Assembly: GCF_029227915.1 (NCBI RefSeq)
Contig: NC_079883.1
Location: forward strand, 2,108,001 to 2,172,000
Direction: 5' to 3'
DNA length: 64,000 nucleotides
Source: Hydractinia symbiolongicarpus
Taxonomy: Eukaryota; Cnidaria; Hydrozoa; Anthoathecata; Hydractiniidae
The notes beneath the pieces are model-generated. The model had not been told where the DNA came from and searched no databases. It saw only the letters and a program-made list of their open reading frames with translations. The first letter of the stretch is position 1. The number at the start of each line of letters is the position of its first letter. This document shows positions 14,501 through 28,560 of the stretch, piece by piece. The position numbers and the translations under genes are program-made.

Positions 14501-15251
14501 TAAAAGCAATTCAACCTAGCAATTTCGGAGAATTATCGCTAAATCTATGTTGGTACGAATATGTGACGCAACCGTTGTAACTCAATCGCACTGATACCGT
14601 TAGAAAGTCAATGAAATGTAGTTTTAGAAACTGTCTCTAATTCTTCAGTGCGTGCTAATGGCTAGGATTAGTCCCGCAGTAAAAAATGGCTTATTGATAT
14701 AAGTTTGTAAGTAAAGACATAACACAGCGTCCAGTATAACTGCAGAGTTCCAGCATTCATGCCAAAGTAAGAAGAATGTTAATTCTTAGAGTCCAATTGT
14801 CTCATTTACAACATTTATAAGGTCAAAGTCCAAAGTCAGTTCAATTAGGTCCAACGGTCAACCGTTTCACTGTTAAAAGCAATTCAACCTAGCAATATCG
14901 GAGAATTATCGCTAAATCTATGTTGGTACGAATATGTGACGCAACCGTTGTAACTCAATCGCACTGATACCGTTAGAAATTCAATGAAATGTAGTTTTAG
15001 AAACTGTCTCTAATTCTTCAGTGCGTGCTAATGGCTAGGATTAGTCCCGCAGTAAAAAATGGCTTATTGATATAAGTTTGTAAGTAAAGACATAACACAG
15101 CGTCCAGTATAACTGCAGAGTTCCAGCATTCATGCCAAAGTAAGAAGAATGTTAATTCTTAGAGTCCAATTGTCTCATTTACAACATTTATAAGGTCAAA
15201 GTCCAAAGTCAGTTCAATTAGGTCCCACGGTCAACCGTTTCACTGTTAAAA
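8580..15251. repeat. Mosaic satellite segment between the two higher-order repeat blocks
   Basis: The monomer subtypes here are the same as in the flanking blocks but in no long periodic order. A 1492-bp (4-monomer) recurrence links about 12780 with about 14272. The segment starting at 14272 reappears 10433 bp (28 monomers) further on, at 24705, showing that this area was the source of sequence in the second higher-order block. Confidence 0.75.
10957..11192. repeat. Truncated monomer (236 bp) inside the array
   Basis: The GTTGGTA landmarks at 10957 and 11193 are only 236 bp apart, so about 137 bp are missing. The join is at about 11100, where AAATATGACTT runs directly into CCAAAGTCAG. The lost part normally holds the ATTGATATAAAC to GTCAAAGT stretch. 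At most one base of microhomology is visible at the join. Confidence 0.85.
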
Positions 15252-16742
15252 GCCATTCAACCTAGCAATATCGGAAAATTATCGCTAAATCTATGTTGGT
15301 ACGAATATGTGACGCAACCGTTGTAACTCAATCGCACTGATACCGTTAGAAAGTCAGTGAAATGCAGTTTTGGAAACTGTCCCTATTTCTTAAGCGGGAG
15401 CCAATGGTTAGGATTAGTCCCGTGGTGAAAAATGCCTTATTGATATAAATTTGTAAATAAAGACATAACACAGCGCGCAGTGTAACTACTGAGTTCCAGA
15501 AATCATGCCAAAGTAAGAAGAATGAAAATTCTTGGAGTTCAATTTTCTCATTTATCACATTTATAAGGTCAAAGTGCAAGATCTGCTCAATTAGTTCTCA
15601 CGGTCAATCGTTTCATTGTTAAAAGCGATGCAACCTAGTATTATCGGGAGAACATCGCTGAATACATGTTGGTACGAATATGTGACTCAACCGTTGTAAC
15701 TCAAACGGACTCATGCCCTTAGAAAGTCAATGAAATGTAGTTTTTGGAACTGCCTCTATTACTTCAGCGTCACTAATGGCTACGATTAGTCCCGCAGTAA
15801 GATTGACTCATTGATTTAAATTTTTAAATGAAGAGCTAACACAGCGTCCAGTCTAACTGCAGAGTTCCAGCATTCATGCCAAAGTAAGAAGAATGTTAAT
15901 TCTTAGAGTCCAATTGTCTCATTTACAACATTTATAAGGTCAAAGTCCAAAGTCTGTTCAATTAGGTCCCACGGTCAACCGTTTCACTGTTAAAAGCAAT
16001 TCAACCTAGTATTATCGGCAGAATTATCGCTAAATCTATGTTGGTACGAATATGTGACGCAACCGTTGTAACTCAATCGCACTGATACCGTTAGAAAGTC
16101 AATGAAATGTAGTTTTAGAAACTGTCTCTAATTCTTCAGTGCGTGCTAATGGCTAGGATTAGTCCCGCAGTAAAAAATGGCTTATTGATATAAGTTTGTA
16201 AGTAAAGACATAACACAGCGTCCAGTATAACTGCAGAGTTCCAGCATTCATGCCAAAGTAAGAAGAATGTTAATTCTTAGAGTCCAATTGTCTCATTTAC
16301 AACATTTATAAGGTCAAAGTCCAAAGTCAGTTCAATTAGGTCCAACGGTCAACCGTTTCACTGGTAAAAGCAATTCAACCTAGCAATATCGGAGAATTAT
16401 CGCTAAATCTATGTTGGTACGAATATGTGACGCAACCGTTGTAACTCAATCGCACTGATACCGTTAGAAATTCAATGAAATGTAGTTTTAGAAACTGTCT
16501 CTAATTCTTCAGTGCGTGCTAATGGCTAGGATTAGTCCCGCAGTAAAAAATGGCTTATTGATATAAGTTTGTAAGTAAAGACATAACACAGCGTCCAGTA
16601 TAACTGCAGAGTTCCAGCATTCATGCCAAAGTAAGAAGAATGTTAATTCTTAGAGTCCAATTGTCTCATTTACAACATTTATAAGGTCAAAGTCCAAAGT
16701 CAGTTCAATTAGGTCCCACGGTCAACCGTTTCACTGTTAAAA

Positions 16743-19700
16743 GCCATTCAACCTAGCAATATCGGAAAATTATCGCTAAATCTATGTTGGTACGAATATG
16801 TGACGCAACCGTTGTAACTCAATCGCACTGATACCGTTAGAAAGTCAGTGAAATGCAGTTTTGGAAACTGTCCCTATTTCTTAAGCGGGAGCCAATGGTT
16901 AGGATTAGTCCCGTGGTGAAAAATGCCTTATTGATATAAATTTGTAAATAAAGACATAACACAGCGCGCAGTGTAACTACTGAGTTCCAGAAATCATGCC
17001 AAAGTAAGAAGAATGAAAATTCTTGGAGTTCAATTTTCTCATTTATCACATTTATAAGGTCAAAGTGCAAGATCTGCTCAATTAGTTCTCACGGTCAATC
17101 GTTTCATTGTTAAAAGCGATGCAACCTAGTATTATCGGGAGAACATCGCTGAATACATGTTGGTACGAATATGTGACTCAACCGTTGTAACTCAAACGGA
17201 CTCATGCCCTTAGAAAGTCAATGAAATGTAGTTTTTGGAACTGCCTCTATTACTTCAGCGTCACTAATGGCTACGATTAGTCCCGCAGTAAGATTGACTC
17301 ATTGATTTAAATTTTTAAATGAAGAGCTAACACAGCGTCCAGTCTAACTGCAGAGTTCCAGCATTCATGCCAAAGTAAGAAGAATGTTAATTCTTAGAGT
17401 CCAATTGTCTCATTTACAACATTTATAAGGTCAAAGTCCAAAGTCAGTTCAATTAGGTCCCACGGTCAACCGTTTCACTGTTAAAAGCAATTCAACCTAG
17501 TATTATCGGCAGAATTATCGCTAAATCTATGTTGGTACCAAAATGTGACGCAACCGTTGTAACTCAAACGGGCTGACACCGTTAGAAAGTCAATAAAATG
17601 AAGTTTTGGAAACTGTCTCTATTTCTTCAGCGGGAGCCAATGGCTAGCATTAGTCCCGCAGTAAAATATGACTTATTGATATAAAATTTTAAATAAAGAC
17701 ATAACACGGCGCGCAATGTAACTACTGAGTTCCAGAAATCATGCCAAAGTAAGAAGAATGAAAGTTCTCGGAGTCCAAGTGTCTCATTTACAACATTTAT
17801 AATGTCAAAGTCCAAAGTCAGTCCAATTAGGTCCAACGGTCAACCGTTTCACTGTTAAAAGCAATTCAACCTAGCAATATCGGAGAATTATCCCTAAATC
17901 TATGTTGGTACGAAAATGTGACGCAACCGTTGTAACTCAAACAGGCTGATACCGTTAGAAAGTCAATAAAATGAAGTTTTGGAAACTGTCTCTATTTCTT
18001 CAGCGGGAGCCAATGGCTAGGATTAGTCCCGCAGTAAAATATGACTTATTGATATAAACTTGTAAATAAAGACATAACACGGCGCGCAGTGTAACTACTG
18101 ATTTCCAGAAATCATGCCAAAGTAAGAAGAATGAAAGTTCTCGGAGTCTAATTTTCTCATTTATCACATTTATAAGGTCAATGTGCAAAATCAGCTCAAT
18201 TAGGTCTCACGGCCAATCTTTTCATTGTTGAAAGTGATGCAACCTAGTATTATCGGGAGAATATCGCTGAATACATGTTGGTACGAATATGTGACGCAAC
18301 CGTTGTAACTCAAACGGACTCATGCTGTTAGAAATTCAATGAAATGTAGTTTTTCGAACTGCCTCTAATTCTTCAGTGCGTGCTAATGGCTAGGATTAGT
18401 CCCGCAGTAAAAAATGGCTTATTGATATAAGTTTGTAAGTAAAGACATAACACAGCGTCCAGTATAACTGCAGAGTTCCAGCATTCATGCCAAAGTAAGA
18501 AGAATGTTAATTCTTAGAGTCCAATTGTCTCATTTACAACATTGATAAGGTCAAAGTCCAAAGTCAGTTCAATTAGGTCCCACGGTCAACCGTTTCACTG
18601 TTAAAAGCAATTCAACCTAGCAATATCGGAGAATTATCGCTAAATCTATGTTGGTACGAATATGTGACGCAACCGTTGTAACTCAATCGCACTGATACCG
18701 TTAGAAAGTCAATGAAATGTAGTTTTAGAAACTGTCTCTAATTCTTCAGTGCGTGCTAATGGCTAGGATTAGTCCCGCAGTAAAAAATGGCTTATTGATA
18801 TAAGTTTGTAAGTAAAGACATAACACAGCGTCCAGTCTAACTGCAGAGTTCCAGCATTCATGCCAAAGTAAGAAGAATCTTAATTATTGGTGTCTAATTG
18901 TTCCATTTATCACATTTATAAGGTAAAAGTCCAAAATCAGTTCAACTAGGTACCGCGTTCAGTAGTTCACTTTAAAACCAATGCAACCTAGTAGTATCGG
19001 CAAAATCTCGCTAATTACATGTTGGTACTAATATGTGACGCAGCCGTTGTAACTCAAACGGACTGATACCGTTAGAAAGTCAATGAAATGTAGTTTTAGA
19101 AACTGTTTCTATTTCTTCAGCGGGAGCCAATGGCTAGGATTAGTCCCGCAGTAAAATATGACTTATTGATATAAACTTGTAAATAAAGACATAACACGGC
19201 GCGCAGTGTAACTACTGATTTCCAGAAATCATGCCAAAGTAAGAAGAATGAAAGTTCTCGGAGTCTAATTTTCTCATTTATCACATTTATAAGGTCAATG
19301 TGCAAAATCAGCTCAATTAGGTCTCACGGCCAATCTTTTCATTGTTGAAAGTGATGCAACCTAGTATTATCGGGAGAATATCGCTGAATACATGTTGGTA
19401 CGAATATGTGACGCAACCGTTGTAACTCAAACGGACTCATGCTGTTAGAAATTCAATGAAATGTAGTTTTTCGAACTGCCTCTAATTCTTCAGTGCGTGC
19501 TAATGGCTAGGATTAGTCCCGCAGTAAAAAATGGCTTATTGATATAAGTTTGTAAGTAAAGACATAACACAGCGTCCAGTATAACTGCAGAGTTCCAGCA
19601 TTCATGCCAAAGTAAGAAGAATGTTAATTCTTAGAGTCCAATTGTCTCATTTACAACATTGATAAGGTCAAAGTCCAAAGTCAGTTCAATTAGGTCCCAC

Positions 19701-20840
19701 GGTCAACCGTTTCACTGTTAAAAGCAATTCAACCTAGCAATATCGGAGAATTATCGCTAAATCTATGTTGGTACGAATATGTGACGCAACCGTTGTAACT
19801 CAATCGCACTGATACCGTTAGAAAGTCAATGAAATGTAGTTTTAGAAACTGTCTCTAATTCTTCAGTGCGTGCTAATGGCTAGGATTAGTCCCGCAGTAA
19901 AAAATGGCTTATTGATATAAGTTTGTAAGTAAAGACATAACACAGCGTCCAGTCTAACTGCAGAGTTCCAGCATTCATGCCAAAGTAAGAAGAATCTTAA
20001 TTATTGGTGTCTAATTGTTCCATTTATCACATTTATAAGGTAAAAGTCCAAAATCAGTTCAACTAGGTACCGCGTTCAGTAGTTCACTTTAAAACCAATG
20101 CAACCTAGTAGTATCGGCAAAATCTCGGTAATTACATGTTGGTACTAATATGTGACGCAGCCGTTGTAACTCAAACGGACTGATACCGTTAGAAAGTCAA
20201 TGAAATGTAGTTTTAGAAACTGTTTCTATTTCTTTAGCGCGCGCTGACAGCTTTGATTTGTACCACTGTAAAAAATGACTTATTGATCTAAATATTTATA
20301 TAAAGAGCTAACAGAGCGCCCAGTGTAACTGCGGAGTTCCAGCGGTCATCCCAAAGTAAGTAGAATGTTAATTCTTTGAGCCCATTTTTTTCATTTATCA
20401 CATTTATAACGTCAAAGTCCAGTATCAGTTCAATTAGGTGCCACTGTCAACCGTTTCACTGTTAAAAGCAATTCAACCTAGCAATATCGGAGAATTATCG
20501 CTAAATCTATGTTGGTACGAATATGTGACGCAACCGTTGTAACTCAATCGCACTGATACCGTTAGAAAGTCAATGAAATGTAGTTTTAGAAACTGTCTCT
20601 AATTCTTCAGTGCGTGCTAATGGCTAGGATTAGTCCCGCAGTAAAATATGACTTATTGATATAAACTTGTAAATAAAGACATAACACGGCGCGCAATGTA
20701 ACTACTGAGTTCCAGAAATCATGCCAAAGTAAGAAGAATGAAAGTTCTCGGAGTCCAATTGTCTCATTTACAACATTTATATAGTCAAAGTCCAAAGTCA
20801 GTTCAATTAGGTCCAACGGTCAACCGTTTCACTGTTAAAA
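16743..20840. repeat. Higher-order repeat B, copy 1 (11-mer, 4098 bp)
   Basis: Markers at 16837, 17627, 18000, 19117 and 20607 recur at exactly +4098 (20935, 21725, 22098, 23215, 24705). It contains a nested tandem 3-mer duplication (18000-19116 and 19117-20233, 1117 bp each). The markers AGCCATTCAACC at the left and ATATAGTCAAAG at the right delimit it. The join to copy 2 is a hybrid monomer at about 20822-20845, which has the left half of the 14.4-kb subtype and the right half of the 16.7-kb subtype. Confidence 0.85.
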
Positions 20841-23800
20841 GCCATTCAACCTAGCAATATCGGAAAATTATCGCTAAATCTATGTTGGTACGAATATGTG
20901 ACGCAACCGTTGTAACTCAATCGCACTGATACCGTTAGAAAGTCAGTGAAATGCAGTTTTGGAAACTGTCCCTATTTCTTAAGCGGGAGCCAATGGTTAG
21001 GATTAGTCCCGTGGTGAAAAATGCCTTATTGATATAAATTTGTAAATAAAGACATAACACAGCGCGCAGTGTAACTACTGAGTTCCAGAAATCATGCCAA
21101 AGTAAGAAGAATGAAAATTCTTGGAGTTCAATTTTCTCATTTATCACATTTATAAGGTCAAAGTGCAAGATCTGCTCAATTAGTTCTCACGGTCAATCGT
21201 TTCATTGTTAAAAGCGATGCAACCTAGTATTATCGGGAGAACATCGCTGAATACATGTTGGTACGAATATGTGACTCAACCGTTGTAACTCAAACGGACT
21301 CATGCCCTTAGAAAGTCAATGAAATGTAGTTTTTGGAACTGCCTCTATTACTTCAGCGTCACTAATGGCTACGATTAGTCCCGCAGTAAGATTGACTCAT
21401 TGATTTAAATTTTTAAATGAAGAGCTAACACAGCGTCCAGTCTAACTGCAGAGTTCCAGCATTCATGCCAAAGTAAGAAGAATGTTAATTCTTAGAGTCC
21501 AATTGTCTCATTTACAACATTTATAAGGTCAAAGTCCAAAGTCAGTTCAATTAGGTCCCACGGTCAACCGTTTCACTGTTAAAAGCAATTCAACCTAGTA
21601 TTATCGGCAGAATTATCGCTAAATCTATGTTGGTACCAAAATGTGACGCAACCGTTGTAACTCAAACGGGCTGACACCGTTAGAAAGTCAATAAAATGAA
21701 GTTTTGGAAACTGTCTCTATTTCTTCAGCGGGAGCCAATGGCTAGCATTAGTCCCGCAGTAAAATATGACTTATTGATATAAAATTTTAAATAAAGACAT
21801 AACACGGCGCGCAATGTAACTACTGAGTTCCAGAAATCATGCCAAAGTAAGAAGAATGAAAGTTCTCGGAGTCCAAGTGTCTCATTTACAACATTTATAA
21901 TGTCAAAGTCCAAAGTCAGTCCAATTAGGTCCAACGGTCAACCGTTTCACTGTTAAAAGCAATTCAACCTAGCAATATCGGAGAATTATCCCTAAATCTA
22001 TGTTGGTACGAAAATGTGACGCAACCGTTGTAACTCAAACAGGCTGATACCGTTAGAAAGTCAATAAAATGAAGTTTTGGAAACTGTCTCTATTTCTTCA
22101 GCGGGAGCCAATGGCTAGGATTAGTCCCGCAGTAAAATATGACTTATTGATATAAACTTGTAAATAAAGACATAACACGGCGCGCAGTGTAACTACTGAT
22201 TTCCAGAAATCATGCCAAAGTAAGAAGAATGAAAGTTCTCGGAGTCTAATTTTCTCATTTATCACATTTATAAGGTCAATGTGCAAAATCAGCTCAATTA
22301 GGTCTCACGGCCAATCTTTTCATTGTTGAAAGTGATGCAACCTAGTATTATCGGGAGAATATCGCTGAATACATGTTGGTACGAATATGTGACGCAACCG
22401 TTGTAACTCAAACGGACTCATGCTGTTAGAAATTCAATGAAATGTAGTTTTTCGAACTGCCTCTAATTCTTCAGTGCGTGCTAATGGCTAGGATTAGTCC
22501 CGCAGTAAAAAATGGCTTATTGATATAAGTTTGTAAGTAAAGACATAACACAGCGTCCAGTATAACTGCAGAGTTCCAGCATTCATGCCAAAGTAAGAAG
22601 AATGTTAATTCTTAGAGTCCAATTGTCTCATTTACAACATTGATAAGGTCAAAGTCCAAAGTCAGTTCAATTAGGTCCCACGGTCAACCGTTTCACTGTT
22701 AAAAGCAATTCAACCTAGCAATATCGGAGAATTATCGCTAAATCTATGTTGGTACGAATATGTGACGCAACCGTTGTAACTCAATCGCACTGATACCGTT
22801 AGAAAGTCAATGAAATGTAGTTTTAGAAACTGTCTCTAATTCTTCAGTGCGTGCTAATGGCTAGGATTAGTCCCGCAGTAAAAAATGGCTTATTGATATA
22901 AGTTTGTAAGTAAAGACATAACACAGCGTCCAGTCTAACTGCAGAGTTCCAGCATTCATGCCAAAGTAAGAAGAATCTTAATTATTGGTGTCTAATTGTT
23001 CCATTTATCACATTTATAAGGTAAAAGTCCAAAATCAGTTCAACTAGGTACCGCGTTCAGTAGTTCACTTTAAAACCAATGCAACCTAGTAGTATCGGCA
23101 AAATCTCGCTAATTACATGTTGGTACTAATATGTGACGCAGCCGTTGTAACTCAAACGGACTGATACCGTTAGAAAGTCAATGAAATGTAGTTTTAGAAA
23201 CTGTTTCTATTTCTTCAGCGGGAGCCAATGGCTAGGATTAGTCCCGCAGTAAAATATGACTTATTGATATAAACTTGTAAATAAAGACATAACACGGCGC
23301 GCAGTGTAACTACTGATTTCCAGAAATCATGCCAAAGTAAGAAGAATGAAAGTTCTCGGAGTCTAATTTTCTCATTTATCACATTTATAAGGTCAATGTG
23401 CAAAATCAGCTCAATTAGGTCTCACGGCCAATCTTTTCATTGTTGAAAGTGATGCAACCTAGTATTATCGGGAGAATATCGCTGAATACATGTTGGTACG
23501 AATATGTGACGCAACCGTTGTAACTCAAACGGACTCATGCTGTTAGAAATTCAATGAAATGTAGTTTTTCGAACTGCCTCTAATTCTTCAGTGCGTGCTA
23601 ATGGCTAGGATTAGTCCCGCAGTAAAAAATGGCTTATTGATATAAGTTTGTAAGTAAAGACATAACACAGCGTCCAGTATAACTGCAGAGTTCCAGCATT
23701 CATGCCAAAGTAAGAAGAATGTTAATTCTTAGAGTCCAATTGTCTCATTTACAACATTGATAAGGTCAAAGTCCAAAGTCAGTTCAATTAGGTCCCACGG

Positions 23801-24938
23801 TCAACCGTTTCACTGTTAAAAGCAATTCAACCTAGCAATATCGGAGAATTATCGCTAAATCTATGTTGGTACGAATATGTGACGCAACCGTTGTAACTCA
23901 ATCGCACTGATACCGTTAGAAAGTCAATGAAATGTAGTTTTAGAAACTGTCTCTAATTCTTCAGTGCGTGCTAATGGCTAGGATTAGTCCCGCAGTAAAA
24001 AATGGCTTATTGATATAAGTTTGTAAGTAAAGACATAACACAGCGTCCAGTCTAACTGCAGAGTTCCAGCATTCATGCCAAAGTAAGAAGAATCTTAATT
24101 ATTGGTGTCTAATTGTTCCATTTATCACATTTATAAGGTAAAAGTCCAAAATCAGTTCAACTAGGTACCGCGTTCAGTAGTTCACTTTAAAACCAATGCA
24201 ACCTAGTAGTATCGGCAAAATCTCGGTAATTACATGTTGGTACTAATATGTGACGCAGCCGTTGTAACTCAAACGGACTGATACCGTTAGAAAGTCAATG
24301 AAATGTAGTTTTAGAAACTGTTTCTATTTCTTTAGCGCGCGCTGACAGCTTTGATTTGTACCACTGTAAAAAATGACTTATTGATCTAAATATTTATATA
24401 AAGAGCTAACAGAGCGCCCAGTGTAACTGCGGAGTTCCAGCGGTCATCCCAAAGTAAGTAGAATGTTAATTCTTTGAGCCCATTTTTTTCATTTATCACA
24501 TTTATAACGTCAAAGTCCAGTATCAGTTCAATTAGGTGCCACTGTCAACCGTTTCACTGTTAAAAGCAATTCAACCTAGCAATATCGGAGAATTATCGCT
24601 AAATCTATGTTGGTACGAATATGTGACGCAACCGTTGTAACTCAATCGCACTGATACCGTTAGAAAGTCAATGAAATGTAGTTTTAGAAACTGTCTCTAA
24701 TTCTTCAGTGCGTGCTAATGGCTAGGATTAGTCCCGCAGTAAAATATGACTTATTGATATAAACTTGTAAATAAAGACATAACACGGCGCGCAATGTAAC
24801 TACTGAGTTCCAGAAATCATGCCAAAGTAAGAAGAATGAAAGTTCTCGGAGTCCAATTGTCTCATTTACAACATTTATATAGTCAAAGTCCAAAGTCAGT
24901 TCAATTAGGTCCAACGGTCAACCGTTTCACTGTTAAAA
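20841..24938. repeat. Higher-order repeat B, copy 2 (11-mer, 4098 bp)
   Basis: This follows copy 1 in tandem and keeps its private variants, such as AATCTCGCTAAT in the first nested 3-mer and AATCTCGGTAAT in the second. I saw no differences in the parts compared by eye. After 24938 the sequence returns to the 14.5-kb subtype (AGCAATTCAACC with the CAATTTCGG variant), so the duplication endpoint is visible. Confidence 0.85.
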
Positions 24939-27900
24939 GCAATTCAACCTAGCAATTTCGGAGAATTATCGCTAAATCTATGTTGGTACGAATATGTGAC
25001 GCAACCGTTGTAACTCAATCGCACTGATACCGTGAGAAAGTCAATGAAATGTAGTTTTAAAAACTGTCTCTAATTCTTCAGTGCGTGCTAATGGCTAGGA
25101 TTAGTCCCGCAGTAAAAAATGGCTTATTGATATAAGTTTGTAAGTAAAGACATAACACAGCGTCCAGTATAACTGCAGAGTTCCAGCATTCATGCCAAAG
25201 TAAGAAGAATGTTAATTCTTAGAGTCCAATTGTCTCATTTACAACATTTATAAGGTCAAAGTCCAAAGTCAGTTCAATTAGGTCCAACGGTCAACCGTTT
25301 CACTGTTAAAAGCAATTCAACCTAGCAATATCGGAGAATTATCGCTAAATCTATGTTTGTACGAATATGTGACGCAACCGTTGTAACTCAATCGCACTGA
25401 TACCGTTAGAAATTCAATGAAATGTAGTTTTAGAAACAGTCTCTAATTCTTCAGTGCGTGCTAATGGCTAGGATTAGTCCCGCAGTAAAAAATGGCTTAT
25501 TGATATAAGTTTGTAAGTAAAGACATAACACAGCGTCCAGTATAACTGCAGAGTTCCAGCATTCATGCCAAAGTAAGAAGAATGTTAATTCTTAGAGTCC
25601 AATTGTCTCATTTACAACATTTATAAGGTCAAAGTCCAAAGTCAGTTCAATTAGGTCCCACGGTCAACCGTTTCACTGTTAAAAGCCATTCAACCTAGCA
25701 ATATCGGAAAATTATCGCTAAATCTATGTTGGTACGAATATGTGACGCAACCGTTGTAACTCAATCGCACTGATACCGTTAGAAAGTCAGTGAAATGCAG
25801 TTTTGGAAACTGTCCCTATTTCTTAAGCGGGAGCCAATGGTTAGGATTAGTCCCGTGGTGAAAAATGCCTTATTGATATAAATTTGTAAATAAAGACATA
25901 ACACAGCGCGCAGTGTAACTACTGAGTTCCAGAAATCATGCCAAAGTAAGAAGAATGAAAATTCTTGGAGTTCAATTTTCTCATTTATCACATTTATAAG
26001 GTCAAAGTGCAAGATCTGCTCAATTAGTTCTCACGGTCAATCGTTTCATTGTTAAAAGCGATGCAACCTAGTATTATCGGGAAAACATCGCTGAATACAT
26101 GTTGGTACGAATATGTGACTCAACCGTTGTAACTCAAACGGACTCATGCCCTTAGAAAGTCAATGAAATGTAGTTTTTGGAACTGCCTCTATTACTTCAG
26201 CGTCACTAATGGCTAGGATTAGTCCCGCAGTAAGATTGACTCACTGATTTAAATTTTTAAATGAAGAGCTAACACAGCGTCCAGTCTAACTGCAGAGTTC
26301 CAGCATTCATGCCAAAGTAAGAAGAATGTTAATTCTTAGAGTCCAATTGTCTCATTTACAACATTTATAAGGTCAAAGTCCAAAGTCAGTTCAATTAGGT
26401 CCCACGGTCAACCGTTTCACTGTTAAAAGCAATTCAACCTAGTATTATCGGCAGAATTATCGCTAAATCTATGTTGGTACGAAAATGTGACGCAACCGTT
26501 GTAACTCAAACGGGCTGACACCGTTAGAAAGTCAATAAAATGAAGTTTTGGAAACTGTCTCTATTTCTTCAGCGGGAGCCAATGGCTAGCATTAGTCCCG
26601 CAGTAAAATATGACTTATTGATATAAACTTTTAAATAAAGACATAACACGGCGCGCAATGTAACTACTGAGTTCCAGAAATCATGCCAAAGTAAGAAGAA
26701 TGAAAGTTCTCGGAGTCCAAGTGTCTCATTTACAACATTTATAAGGTCAAAGTCCAAAGTCAGTTCAATTAGGTCCAACGGTCAACCGTTTCACTGTTAA
26801 AAGCAATTCAACCTAGCAATATCGGAGAACTATCCCTAAATCTATGTTGGTACGAAAATGTGACGCAACCGTTGTAACTCAAACGGGCTGATACCGTTAG
26901 AAAGTCAATAAAATGAAGTTTTGGAAACTGTCTCTATTTCTTCAGCGGTAGCCAATGGCTAGGATTAGTCCCGCAGTAAAATATGACTTATTGCTTTAAA
27001 CTTGTAAATAAAGACATAACACGGCGCGCAGTGTAACTACTGATTTCCAGAAATCATGCCAAATTAAGAAGAATGAAAGTTCTCGGAGTTCAATTTTCTC
27101 ACTTATCACATTTATAAGGTCAAAGTCCAAAGTCAGTTCAATTAGGTCCAACGGTCAACCGTTTCACTGTTAAAAGCAATTCAACCTAGCAATATCGGAG
27201 AATTATCCTTAAATCTATGTTGGTACGAAAATGTGACGCAACCGTTGTAACTCAAACGGGCTGATACCGTTAGAAAGTCAATAAAATGAAGTTTTGGAAA
27301 CTGTCTCTATTTCTTCAGCGGGAGCCAATGGCTAGGATTAGTCCCGCAGTAAAATATGACTTATTGATATAAACTTGTAAATAAAGACATAACACGGCGC
27401 GCAGTGTAACTACTGATTTCCAGAAATCATGCCAAATTAAGAAGAATGAAAGTTCTCGGAGTTCAATTTTCTCACTTATCACATTTATAAGGTCAAAGTG
27501 CAAGATCTGCTCAATTAGTTCTCACGGTCAATCGTTTCATTGTTAAAAGCGATACAACCTAGTATTATCGGGAGAATATCGCTAAATCTATGTTGGTACG
27601 AAAATGTGACGCAACCGTTGTAACTCAAACGCGCTGATACCGATAGAAAGTCAATAAAATGAAATTTTGGAAACTGTCTCTATTTCTTCAGCGGGAGCCA
27701 ATGGCTAGGATTAGTCCCGCAGTAAAATATGACTTATTGATATAAACTTGTAAATAAAGACATAACACGACGCGCAGTGTAACTACTGATTTCCAGAAAT
27801 CATGCCAAAGTAAGAAGAATGAAAGTTCTCGGAGTCTAATTTTCTCATTTATCACATTTATAAGGTCAATGTGCAAAATCAGCTCAATTAGGTCTCACGG

Positions 27901-28560
27901 CCAATCTTGTCATTGTTGAAAGTGATGCAACCTAGTATCATCGGGAGAATATCGCTGAATACATGTTGGTACGAATATGTGACGCAACCGTTGTAACTCA
28001 AACGGACCCATGCCGTTAGAAAGTCAATGAAATGTAGTTTTTGGAACTGCCTCTAATTCTTCAGTGCGTGCTAATGGCTAGGATTAGTCCCGCAGTAAAA
28101 AATGGCTTATTGATATAAGTTTGTAAGTAAAGACATAACACAGCGTCCAGTATAACTGCAGAGTTCCAGCATTCATGCCAAAGTAAGAAGAATGTTAATT
28201 CTTAGAGTCCAATTGTCTCATTTACAACATTGATAAGGTCAAAGTCCAAAGTCAGTTCAATTAGGTCCCACGGTCAACCGTTTCACTGTTAAAAGCAATT
28301 CAACCTAGCAATATCGGAGAATTATCGCTAAATCTATGTTGGTACGAATATGTGACGCAACCGTTGTAACTCAATCGCACTGATACCGTTAGAAAGTCAA
28401 TGAAATGTAGTTTTAGAAACTGTCTCTAATTCTTCAGTGCGTGCTAATGGCTAGGATTAGTCCCGCAGTTAAAAATGGCTTATTGATATAAGTTTGTAAG
28501 TAAAGACCTAACACAGCGTCCAGTCTAACTGCAGAGTTCCAGCATTCATGCCAAAGTAAG
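24939..28560. repeat. Satellite segment right of higher-order repeat B
   Basis: Monomers of the same subtypes continue, with more private substitutions than within the higher-order copies. Examples are GAGAAAG for TAGAAAG near 25035, CGATAGAAAG near 27642 and CATGCCGTTAG near 28010. The segment 25779-26778 resembles 15346-17836 with single-base differences. Confidence 0.75.
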
